Positions 1-6,634 of a DNA stretch of 9,643 bases are shown here, piece by piece. This DNA comes from JAAZKO01 sp964432115 (GTDB taxonomy: Bacteria > Patescibacteriota > Microgenomatia > UBA1400 > PJMF01), in NCBI GenBank assembly GCA_964432115.1, contig CAYSMC010000038.1, forward strand, positions 1 to 9,643. The letters are read 5' to 3'. The translations under genes were made by a program, and so were the position numbers. The stretch's first letter is position 1. Every line of letters starts with the position of its first letter. Below the pieces are notes generated by a model that was not told where the DNA came from, did not search any database, and saw nothing but the letters and a program-made list of their open reading frames with translations.

Positions 1-719
1 CAGCCACGACCAACCTGATAGTTGATCGCACAGCGCCAATCGCACCAGTGTTAACGCTCTTAGCTAAGCGCCCAGGAGAGATTGATTTAGCTTGGGAAGC
101 GATTGCTGATGCTGATCGCTACATCATTTACTATGGTTTAGAAGCTGGCAACTATCTCTACGCTGCCGATGTTGGGAATGTTACAGATTACACGGTAACA
201 GGTCTAACTGCTGGCAATTACTACTTTGTAGTTAGAGCAGTGGATGAGAGTGATAATCAAAGCGCTAATTCCAATGAAGTTTCAATTCTAGACTTAGCCG
301 GAGCGCCAGCAGGCACCATCGTCGCTGAAGGTTTTGCTGAAGCAGGAGAGGTTCAGGGTGAAACAACGGAAGCCAGTGAAGAAGAACAGGCAGCTATGAA
401 TGAAGAAATTGCTAAACAGGGTAAAGTTAAAGGTGCTGTCATTACTTGTACAGGCTTTAGTAAAAGCTTGTTTTGGCTCTTTTTAGCCTTTCAAGTAGCA
501 GCCATCTTGCTTTTAGCTAAATTCAGCAAGCAGGCTTGGTTAAAGCTTTTAGCATTTTTGGCTCTACCAGCTATCTTTACGCTAATTATCATGCATACTG
601 GTTTAGCTAATTGTTTTAGTAGCGAAACCATGGTTTGGCTAAGCAATAACTATTATTTACCAGCCTATTTAACAGCTATGCTAACTAAAATGTTGGAACT
701 GTTTTTTATAACTGAATAA
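1..719 (+). CDS. Fibronectin type III-like surface protein with C-terminal membrane segments (5'-truncated)
   Basis: The reading frame is open from base 3 at the left edge. A GTG at base 48 lies inside the domain, so it is not the real start: the gene begins outside the window. About 238 residues are visible. A linker of the D-x-T-A-P type (around bases 24-38) leads into one FN3-like beta-sandwich to about base 290, with the typical W in strand B, a Y-x-I-Y-Y strand, and the L-T-A-G-x-Y-Y-F-V-V-R-A-V-D ending. A Glu/Ala-rich linker follows (about 293-430). Two hydrophobic helices lie at about 465-521 and 540-599, and a weaker hydrophobic stretch closes the protein. One Cys before the first helix and one after the second would both be extracellular if the FN3 domain is outside, so a disulfide is possible. 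The likely role is an anchored adhesive or structural surface protein; the specific function is unknown. The gene ends in TAA just before a terminator. Confidence 0.8.
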   Translation, partial: ATTNLIVDRTAPIAPVLTLLAKRPGEIDLAWEAIADADRYIIYYGLEAGNYLYAADVGNVTDYTVTGLTAGNYYFVVRAVDESDNQSANSNEVSILDLAGAPAGTIVAEGFAEAGEVQGETTEASEEEQAAMNEEIAKQGKVKGAVITCTGFSKSLFWLFLAFQVAAILLLAKFSKQAWLKLLAFLALPAIFTLIIMHTGLANCFSSETMVWLSNNYYLPAYLTAMLTKMLELFFITE

Positions 720-737
720 ATTGAGTTAGAGAATTTA

Positions 738-765
738 AAAAAGCGGGTCTTTTGATCCGCTTTTT
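738..765. terminator. Bidirectional intrinsic terminator between convergent genes
   Basis: A 12-bp stem has arms at 738-749 and 754-765 and a TTTT loop at 750-753. The GC core is GCGG/CCGC, there is one G-U type pair, and the arms are flanked by A5 on the left and T5 on the right. The A/T tails supply a U-tract in either direction. It can therefore stop both the FN3 gene (ends 719, plus) and the 555-aa gene (ends 787, minus). It is the only clear terminator in the window. Confidence 0.88.
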
Positions 766-786
766 GTTTATTTAATCAGACTTTAT

Positions 787-2454
787 TTAATGAATTTCCG
801 CGCTTTTTTCTTTAAGGAAGTTGCGCCAATCTTCGACAAGGCGAATGATGGATGAAAATGGTGTATCTACCAAGGCGGTGAACAAAGCTGAGACAATATT
901 ATATTCTCGCCATTTATTGCTAAACCACTGACCAATTTTGGCCATTGGGACGGAAAATAAATCTAAAAAAGACTCTAAAATATTGCCTTTATCTTTTACG
1001 GTAATTTCTTTGGAAGTAGCTTTAATAGCCGTAGCAGCAAAAAAGACCATTGCTACATAAATTGTATCAATATACATGGAGGTCCAGGGGACTTTGGCCA
1101 GTTTAAAAATCCAAAAGATGAGAGCTAAACCTGCCAAACCAAACAAAGTTGAAATTAATACAAACAAAGTGCGCAATAATTTGCTTTTCTTTTTGTTTAA
1201 GGCTAATTCATAAACATCTTCTTCTGCTTGGTGATAAACTATTTTTTTAATTTCTGTAACTATCACTGGGAAATTACTAACATGAGGCGGTCGGATAGCT
1301 AGCACTAACAAAAACATCACTAAACTTGGAATTAATAAATCGACAAAAAGCGTCACAATACTAAATGGCACGCCTGCCCAGCGTGCTACTGGTCCCTCAA
1401 AAATGATAAAACTTGCTCCACCAGCCACAAAAATTGATAAAGTCGAGTAAATAGCTGACCTAAACAATCTTTTTTTGAGGCTTTTTCGTCTACGATCATA
1501 AACAGTTTCGATTAATTCATCTAACTTTTCTTCATCTGCATAATTGCTTTTAACAATATTGGGAGCAGCGTTAATCTCATCAGTAATATCATTAATTAAG
1601 CGATAAGCAGCATCATATTTAGCCGCAATTTGAAAAAAGTGTTTACCTAGAGGTTTTTCTAAATCTTCTTCGATTTCTTGACGGATTTTCACTGCTTGAT
1701 CAGTGACCTGTTTAACACTTTGAGGATCTTCTTTGACCCAAAAAGGATATTTGATTTTAATTAAGTTGAAAGCAATGATTGGATTATCAAAATTATATAA
1801 AGTTCGATGTACCACAACATAAGTTTGCAAGAACTTTTCCATGTCACTGACCATATTGCCTGGTATGATATTAATTCGCTTATAAAGTACATTGGTCATG
1901 AGGTTGATCAGTGCATTTTCTTTAAAGTTGGGAGATAACAGTTCTTCAATCTCACAAGCTGCTACCTCGATAATCCAATTATAAAAATTAATTTTTTTCT
2001 TAACGTGTACGTCGTCGTTACTTCTTGGTAAACGACTGTCGCTCATAATTTTAATATATTTATTGAGGATATTTTCTAATTCTTCAACTTGTTTGCGACT
2101 AATTCGTCCACTATCAAAATAGCCACTACGCATCAATTCTAACGCCATTGGTTCAGCGATTTCCTTAGCTTTGACATCGGGCATGATGCTAATACCATAC
2201 AGTTTAGAAACTAAACGACGTTTTAAAATTCGTTCAATAGCAGCTCGTCTTAGTAAATTTTCTTCTTTCCAATCAACTACTTCTCGAACTTTTTCATAGG
2301 CCTTGGCAATTTTAGAAGCGACCTCATCCACCTCTAGAGCAGCAATGACTGGTCGATGACGATATTCCCAATCCATTTGATACTGTTTGATGTAGTCATC
2401 AAAATAATGAGATAGGGGACGTAGTTGTTTAGTTTTTTTTGTTTCTTCTGGCAT
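787..2454 (-). CDS. Conserved-type hypothetical membrane protein, 555 aa
   Basis: I do not recognise a characterised family. The first ~330 residues are hydrophilic, mostly helical and charged, with no signal peptide, so they are probably cytoplasmic. A strongly basic stretch (about 321-331, RRRKSLKKRL) precedes the first membrane helix. Four hydrophobic segments lie at about 333-352, 363-387, 427-450 and 461-480. A charged loop of ~40 residues separates the two pairs, so both termini should be cytoplasmic. The last ~75 residues are amphipathic and end in a W/F-rich segment. The ATG at 2454 is supported by an extended -10 box just upstream, giving a leader of about 8 bases without a Shine-Dalgarno sequence; the next in-frame ATG is codon 27. 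An A8 run lies in codons 6-8. The protein resembles hypothetical proteins I associate with Patescibacteria, which is recollection and not a search result. The gene appears monocistronic, ending at the shared terminator. Confidence 0.85.
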   Translation of the reverse strand: MPEETKKTKQLRPLSHYFDDYIKQYQMDWEYRHRPVIAALEVDEVASKIAKAYEKVREVVDWKEENLLRRAAIERILKRRLVSKLYGISIMPDVKAKEIAEPMALELMRSGYFDSGRISRKQVEELENILNKYIKIMSDSRLPRSNDDVHVKKKINFYNWIIEVAACEIEELLSPNFKENALINLMTNVLYKRINIIPGNMVSDMEKFLQTYVVVHRTLYNFDNPIIAFNLIKIKYPFWVKEDPQSVKQVTDQAVKIRQEIEEDLEKPLGKHFFQIAAKYDAAYRLINDITDEINAAPNIVKSNYADEEKLDELIETVYDRRRKSLKKRLFRSAIYSTLSIFVAGGASFIIFEGPVARWAGVPFSIVTLFVDLLIPSLVMFLLVLAIRPPHVSNFPVIVTEIKKIVYHQAEEDVYELALNKKKSKLLRTLFVLISTLFGLAGLALIFWIFKLAKVPWTSMYIDTIYVAMVFFAATAIKATSKEITVKDKGNILESFLDLFSVPMAKIGQWFSNKWREYNIVSALFTALVDTPFSSIIRLVEDWRNFLKEKSAEIH

Positions 2455-2468
2455 AACAGCTAGCGTTC

Positions 2469-2477
2469 ATTATAGCA
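2469..2477 (-). promoter_or_regulatory. Extended -10 promoter for the 555-aa membrane protein
   Basis: Read on the minus strand, this is TGCTATAAT, a perfect TGn extended -10 element. Transcription would start near base 2462, only about 8 bases before the ATG at 2454. No good -35 hexamer is visible 16-18 bases upstream, which is usual for extended -10 promoters. The assignment rests on sequence match and position only. Confidence 0.7.
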
Positions 2478-2494
2478 AAAAACTAAGCTTTCGA

Positions 2495-2500
2495 TATAAT
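2495..2500 (+). promoter_or_regulatory. -10 box (TATAAT) for the PD-(D/E)XK nuclease gene
   Basis: This is a perfect TATAAT ending nine bases before the ATG at 2510. The expected start point (about 2506-2508) leaves a leader of roughly 2-4 bases, so the mRNA would be essentially leaderless. No convincing -35 hexamer is seen at the right spacing. The ATG cannot easily move downstream, because the first conserved nuclease motif starts around codon 8. The box forms a 7-bp inverted repeat (CATTATA at 2468-2474, TATAATG at 2495-2501) with the opposing promoter. Confidence 0.65.
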
Positions 2501-2509
2501 GGCTTCATT

Positions 2510-3385
2510 ATGGCTGACAAATTTAAAGCAACCTGGGTTTCACACAGTTCGATTAGTGATTTTCTACAATGTCCTCGAGCTTATTACTTAAAAAATGTTT
2601 ATAAAGATCCCAAAACCAAACATAAAATCCAACTGATTTCTCCACCCTTAGCTTTGGGGGCAGCAGTGCACAATGTGATTGAAGCGTTGTCAGTTATTCC
2701 TGCAGAAGAACGTTTTTCAGAAAGCTTGATCAAAAAATTTGATCGAGAATGGAAAAAATTTAGCGGTATTAAGGGTGGATTTTTTGATGAACAAACAGAA
2801 GCGGCATATAAAGAGCGAGGAGCTGAGATGCTCCGCAAAGTGATGAACAATCCAGGCCCGCTGAGTCGTTTAGCGGTCAAAATTAAGGATGATTTACCTT
2901 GGTTTTGGTTATCAGAGGAAGAAGAAATTATTTTGTGTGGCAAAATTGATTGGTTGGAATACTTACCAGATACAGATCAGGTGCACATCATTGATTTTAA
3001 AACTGGTAAAAATGATGAAAAAGCAGATTCACTGCAATTACCCATTTATCATTTATTGGTCCATTATTGTCAGCATCGAGAAGTAGTGAAAGCAAGTTAT
3101 TGGTATTTAGAATCTAGTGACGAACCAGTTGAGCAAGAATTGCCAGATTTGGCTTGGGCAGAAGCAGAAGTCTTAGCCATTGCCAAAAAAATTAAAACCA
3201 TGCGTAAATTAGAGCATTTCAAGTGCCCGCAAGGAGAAAATGGTTGTTGGGCTTGTCGACCAATGGAACAAATTCTCAAAGGAGAAGCCCAGCTAGTGGG
3301 GGAAAATGATTATCATCAAGATGTTTATGTTTTGCCTAGCAAACAGAAAAAAACCAAGAGAAAAGATAATAGTCAATTAATTTAA
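2510..3385 (+). CDS. PD-(D/E)XK nuclease, RecB/Cas4-like, with probable Fe-S cysteine set
   Basis: This 291-aa protein matches the RecB/AddB/Cas4 branch of the PD-(D/E)XK superfamily (PDDEXK_1 type). The N-terminal motif S-x-S-S-I-x-D-F-x-x-C-P (about 11-22) is typical, followed by the G-A-A-V-H motif with His54. The catalytic core has Asp147 in G-K-I-D, then Asp162 and Lys164 in I-I-D-F-K-T-G, then the Q-x-x-x-Y motif (Gln176, Tyr180). Cys21 together with Cys239, Cys246 and Cys249 reproduces the one-plus-three cysteine layout that binds a 4Fe-4S cluster in AddB and Cas4. The expected activity is metal-dependent DNA cleavage, probably exonucleolytic, in DNA repair or processing. There is no helicase domain and no cas gene nearby. 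The C-terminal tail after residue 275 is Lys-rich and probably disordered. It is the only gene of its transcription unit in view. Confidence 0.88.
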   Translation: MADKFKATWVSHSSISDFLQCPRAYYLKNVYKDPKTKHKIQLISPPLALGAAVHNVIEALSVIPAEERFSESLIKKFDREWKKFSGIKGGFFDEQTEAAYKERGAEMLRKVMNNPGPLSRLAVKIKDDLPWFWLSEEEEIILCGKIDWLEYLPDTDQVHIIDFKTGKNDEKADSLQLPIYHLLVHYCQHREVVKASYWYLESSDEPVEQELPDLAWAEAEVLAIAKKIKTMRKLEHFKCPQGENGCWACRPMEQILKGEAQLVGENDYHQDVYVLPSKQKKTKRKDNSQLI

Positions 3386-3691
3386 TTATTTTTGAGGATC
3401 TAATACTAGTTTTTTGAACCGACCATCTCTAAGTAGTAAAGCAATCACTGCATAAACTGCGATGTCTTGCCAATTTTCGTAACAACTTTCATTGTTTGGC
3501 TCACTACCTTTGCTGGCTAAATGTTGTAGGCGACGTAGTTTGTCGTTAATGCGAAAGATAATACCCAACTCGCCGTTATCTAGAATATTGTCTTTGCCAT
3601 AATCCTTATGTTTTTTAATAAAAATTTTTAATAATTTAGTTAATTCTTCAGCAAAAGCTTGATCAAGATATTGAGATGGGGTTTTAGACAT
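3386..3691 (-). CDS. DUF1599-like small protein (nucleotide modification associated domain 1 type)
   Basis: This 101-aa all-helical protein resembles DUF1599 (also called nucleotide modification associated domain 1). The supporting pattern is K-H-K-D-Y-G (27-32), then G-x-x-F-R-x-N-D-K-L-R-R-L (43-55), then Glu68, Asp76 and Tyr80 in an E-x7-D-x3-Y arrangement before a hydrophobic helix. The layout of acidic residues recalls MazG-like all-alpha NTP pyrophosphohydrolases. A nucleotide-handling role is inference and no activity can be read directly. It lies 20 bases downstream of the peptidase gene and may be the last gene of the ftsEX run. No Shine-Dalgarno sequence precedes its ATG. Its TAA stop directly abuts the TAA of the convergent nuclease gene. 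Confidence 0.75.
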   Translation of the reverse strand: MSKTPSQYLDQAFAEELTKLLKIFIKKHKDYGKDNILDNGELGIIFRINDKLRRLQHLASKGSEPNNESCYENWQDIAVYAVIALLLRDGRFKKLVLDPQK

Positions 3692-3711
3692 AGCAATATA
3701 TTAACAAATTT

Positions 3712-4956
3712 TTAGTTTTTGACTAGACTAGCAATTTGTAGAATTTGCGATAGAGAATAGAAATCATTAAATTTTTTATCATAACCTTCCCACGGATCAT
3801 GCATAATATATTGACCATCTTTTTTTTCTTTAATGACAATAAAATGAGTTCCATAAGGACCTGCTGATAATTTTACAATTACTGGATTTTCATTTAATTT
3901 ACTATCCAAAATACTTTGAGAATAAGCACTATATTGGTAATAATAGCCAGAAGGAGTAGGCCAAGGCCTTGACATGTAAGCAGTTGGGTATAAAAAATAC
4001 CCATTATTATTAGCGATGGTTATGGGATTAACATTTTCACCAAGTTTTTTCTTTATCATAGCTGTGCTGCTAATTAAACAACCTACTTCCATAATACTCA
4101 TATCACTACTGCCGATTAAATAATTTGCCCAGCGCTGATCGCGTTGACTAAAGAACCATCCATCCGGGCTATTTTGTTCTGGCAATATAGAACCACTTTT
4201 GCTATTAGAGAAAGCCTTTAAGGAATTCAGTTCAGCGATTGCTTCAGCCAATTTTTGTTGATAAATAGCTTCGTTATTTTTAGTTTCAGCTAGCAAACTA
4301 TTTTTTACACTTTTTTGTATATCTAATTCACTTTTTTGTCGCTCAAGCTCACTTTTTTTTAAGCTAACCTCAGTTTGTTTTTCTTTTTTTAATTGTTTTT
4401 GTTGATCATAAGTAGCGCGCTGTAATTCAGTGCGGTGCATGATTTCTAAAGTTTGTTCTTGTGCTTGGTTAAGATAACGATATTGAGTAATAAAGTCATT
4501 AAAAGAATCACTGGCAAAGAAATTAGCTTTGTATTGTTTGCGACTTTGTTTATAACTTGCTCGAATTCTTTCAATTAAAATCCCACTAAGTTTATCAAGT
4601 GAAATACTTAAACCTTCAATGCGCTGGGTTAACTCGTCAATTTCTTTTTCAAGTTGATAAATTTCATTAACCGTTTGTTGAATTTTTAAGGATTGGAGTT
4701 GAATTTGGCTGTTAAGAATGTTGATTGCCGATTGAAGAGTGTTGGCCTCAGTTTTAGCTTGATTGATTCTACTTTCCCAACATCTCCTTTGATCATTCAG
4801 ACAAGTACTATAGCGATCAGCATCGCTTTCTTTATATGTATCACAATTTTCTTGATCACAATCTTGGGCCAAAACATTCACTTTTTTTAGGTTTAGAAAA
4901 CACAGACTTAACAGAAGCAAGATCAATAATCGATAACTGAATTTTTTGACTTTCAT
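3712..4956 (-). CDS. Secreted coiled-coil protein with C39-like cysteine peptidase domain, probable FtsEX-controlled wall hydrolase
   Basis: This 414-aa exported protein starts with a signal peptide (basic MKVKKFSYR, hydrophobic to about residue 22, likely cleavage after Ala30). Four cysteines follow (33, 38, 52, 59). Long heptad-rich coiled coils lie at about 62-128 and 165-250, with a hinge segment near 130-160. This is the architecture of EnvC, PcsB and CwlO. After a short linker, residues ~264-414 look like a Peptidase_C39_2 domain: the Q-R-D-x-R-W-A opening (Gln271), V-G-C-L-I-S-S-T-A-M with presumed nucleophile Cys293, His371 in G-T-H-F-I-V-I, and Asp387 in M-H-D-P-W. The gene lies 5 bases after ftsX. 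By analogy it would sit on the FtsX extracellular loop through its coiled coil and cleave peptidoglycan cross-links when FtsE hydrolyses ATP. The substrate is not proven. A processing protease, or a scaffold without wall activity, is the alternative. Confidence 0.85.
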   Translation of the reverse strand: MKVKKFSYRLLILLLLSLCFLNLKKVNVLAQDCDQENCDTYKESDADRYSTCLNDQRRCWESRINQAKTEANTLQSAINILNSQIQLQSLKIQQTVNEIYQLEKEIDELTQRIEGLSISLDKLSGILIERIRASYKQSRKQYKANFFASDSFNDFITQYRYLNQAQEQTLEIMHRTELQRATYDQQKQLKKEKQTEVSLKKSELERQKSELDIQKSVKNSLLAETKNNEAIYQQKLAEAIAELNSLKAFSNSKSGSILPEQNSPDGWFFSQRDQRWANYLIGSSDMSIMEVGCLISSTAMIKKKLGENVNPITIANNNGYFLYPTAYMSRPWPTPSGYYYQYSAYSQSILDSKLNENPVIVKLSAGPYGTHFIVIKEKKDGQYIMHDPWEGYDKKFNDFYSLSQILQIASLVKN

Positions 4957-4961
4957 GTCAA

Positions 4962-5831
4962 CTATTTCTTTAACATACGCTTAACGGCAGTTAAACTCGC
5001 AAATGTACCAAGTAAAACAGCAGTTATCAACCCAGCCAGAAATTGATAAAGGAAAAATTGCCAATTAATTGGGAATTCGATAATACCTTGTAAAAAATCA
5101 CTTAACCAGGGAGAAATATAGAGTAGCATGGCAAAATAAAGAGCAAAGGCAATAATACTAGCGATAATGGATAAGAAAATGCCTTCTAGAAGATAGGGTT
5201 GACTAATAAATTGATTATTTGCACCAATAAACTTCATCACTTTGATGCTATTGCGTTTAGCACTAACTCTAAGACTAATAGTGACCATAATCATCAAGAA
5301 AGAGACAGCAAGTAAGACACTCAAAAAGAACAGACCAAATAGGCGCAAAGCATTTGTCCAGCGCACTAAACTTTGCATAACATCCAGTTGAAAATCGACA
5401 TCTTCAACATATTGATTGTTTTGCAGAATTTGATTGATTTTTTCCAAATCTTGCGCATTATAAGCTGAGACTTCAATACTAGCTGGTAAAATGTCTTCAG
5501 TAACTAACTCTAGCAGGAGAGGATTATCTTGATTTTCTTGACGATAAATTTCTAAGGCCGCAGTTTTATCCACGATATTTATATCTTTAATATAATCTAG
5601 CTGTCTTAACTCTGTTGCTAAATTGTTAACTTCATCTATCTCAGTTTCTAATTTAAAAAAAGCAATTACTCGAGGTTGAGTTTCAAAATATTGTAAAATT
5701 GTTTGGCTACCAATAGTCATGATTGAAAAAGCAAAAGCGATAAAAAAAGTAATTGTCAAAACAATAATACTTAAAATGCTCTGATAGGGAGAGCGTCGAA
5801 TAGCGGTGAGGGCAGAATTAAAACTTTTCAT
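4962..5831 (-). CDS. ftsX: Cell division ABC transporter-like membrane subunit FtsX
   Basis: This 289-aa protein has the FtsX plan. A short N-terminal cytoplasmic segment carries the I-R-R-S-P-Y-Q-S motif. TM1 is at about 18-42. An extracellular domain of ~115 residues (45-160) follows, with the P-A-S-I-E-V signature (116-121). TM2-4 are at about 163-187, 215-240 and 258-283. The family motif K-V-M-K-F-I-G-A-N-N-Q-F-I-x-x-P-Y (197-213) lies between TM2 and TM3. With FtsE it forms a membrane complex that does not transport but signals to a wall hydrolase at the division site. It starts 6 bases after ftsE, and the peptidase gene follows 5 bases later, which fits translational coupling. No Shine-Dalgarno sequence is visible. 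It is the only gene here ending in TAG. Confidence 0.95.
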   Translation of the reverse strand: MKSFNSALTAIRRSPYQSILSIIVLTITFFIAFAFSIMTIGSQTILQYFETQPRVIAFFKLETEIDEVNNLATELRQLDYIKDINIVDKTAALEIYRQENQDNPLLLELVTEDILPASIEVSAYNAQDLEKINQILQNNQYVEDVDFQLDVMQSLVRWTNALRLFGLFFLSVLLAVSFLMIMVTISLRVSAKRNSIKVMKFIGANNQFISQPYLLEGIFLSIIASIIAFALYFAMLLYISPWLSDFLQGIIEFPINWQFFLYQFLAGLITAVLLGTFASLTAVKRMLKK

Positions 5832-5837
5832 AATTGC

Positions 5838-6602
5838 TTATTTTTTATTTTTTTTACTTTTACTGAGCTTTTTCTTTTCTGGCTTTTTGTCTACTGCTTC
5901 TTTAACTTTGTCTTCTATTTTTTCAAGTTGTTCTTCATTGTTTTCCTCAATTTTTTTGATCTTTTTTTCTAATGTAACAATTTTTTCTTTAGCTAATTCC
6001 TGTAGCACCAAATTATCATGAGTAGCAAAAAGCAGAGTAGTACCTAGTTGATTAATTTTTTTTAATAAACGAGTAATAGCTAAACTGGCTGCCGCATCCA
6101 AATTACCAGTTGGTTCATCGGCAAAAATTATTTTTGGTCCACAAGCCAATGCTCGGGCAATACTGACTCGTTGAGCTTCTCCTCCAGATAATTGTCTAGG
6201 AAATAATAAGGCTTTGTCTGTCAAGTCAACTAGATTTAATAAATTAGTTACTCTTTCTTCAACTTCTCGATCTGTTTTACCTTGAATATAAATTGGTATG
6301 GCAATATTTTCCCAAACATTCATTTCTTTGATGAGTTTATAGTCTTGAAAGACTACCCCAATTTTTCTTCTTAATTCAGGAATTTTTGCTGTTTTCAATT
6401 GGCTATATTTTTCTCCATCTAGTTCAATGTCGCCTTCGCTGGGTTCGTACTCTTTGATTAGTAATTTCATCAAAGTCGTTTTACCAGTACCAGATGGCCC
6501 AGTGATAACCAATAAATCACCATCTTTAATTTCCAGCGAAAAATGCTTAATGGCAGTATCTTGATTGCCAAAAGATTTACTGACATCCGAAAAGATAATC
6601 AT
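5838..6602 (-). CDS. ftsE: Cell division ATP-binding protein FtsE with Lys-rich C-terminal extension
   Basis: This 254-aa ABC ATPase has Walker A G-P-S-G-T-G-K-T (35-42) and a Q-loop at Gln86 in V-F-Q-D-Y-K-L-I, the wording typical of FtsE. The signature is L-S-G-G-E-A-Q-R-V (138-146). Walker B is I-I-F-A-D-E-P (158-164) with catalytic Glu163, and the H-loop is His195. All ATPase residues are present, so it should be active and power FtsX. The core ends near residue 212. The remaining ~43 residues are a Glu/Lys-rich helix followed by a nearly all-Lys tail, longer than the ~220-230 aa of ordinary FtsE. It starts 32 bases after the 199-aa gene with at best a weak GGAAA as ribosome binding site. 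The A-rich 3' end runs straight into ftsX. Confidence 0.95.
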   Translation of the reverse strand: MIIFSDVSKSFGNQDTAIKHFSLEIKDGDLLVITGPSGTGKTTLMKLLIKEYEPSEGDIELDGEKYSQLKTAKIPELRRKIGVVFQDYKLIKEMNVWENIAIPIYIQGKTDREVEERVTNLLNLVDLTDKALLFPRQLSGGEAQRVSIARALACGPKIIFADEPTGNLDAAASLAITRLLKKINQLGTTLLFATHDNLVLQELAKEKIVTLEKKIKKIEENNEEQLEKIEDKVKEAVDKKPEKKKLSKSKKNKK

Positions 6603-6634
6603 AGGCAGTTTCCATTAAATCATTAAGTGAGTGA

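Noticed and set aside
2430..2440. A8/T8 run near the start of the 555-aa gene as a phase-variation switch
   Set aside because: Runs of this length recur throughout the AT-rich window, including in prfB and ftsE, so it is not distinctive.
2599..2943. 114-codon open frame on the minus strand inside the nuclease gene
   Set aside because: It lies wholly antisense to a gene with intact conserved motifs. Its translation is Ser/Leu-rich with no recognisable domain and no ribosome binding site.
2510..3691. Nuclease plus DUF1599-like gene as a two-gene defence system
   Set aside because: The genes converge and cannot be co-transcribed. No toxin, methylase or mobile signature is present, and the small gene groups with the ftsEX run by strand and spacing.
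4693..4890. Plus-strand frame of 65 codons with hydrophobic residues opposite the peptidase gene
   Set aside because: Antisense shadow of the coiled-coil and signal-peptide region, with no supporting signals.
5806..6021. Plus-strand frame of 71 codons over the ftsE/ftsX junction, hydrophobic
   Set aside because: Its Phe/Leu/Ser richness is the antisense image of the Lys/Glu-rich FtsE tail. No independent support.
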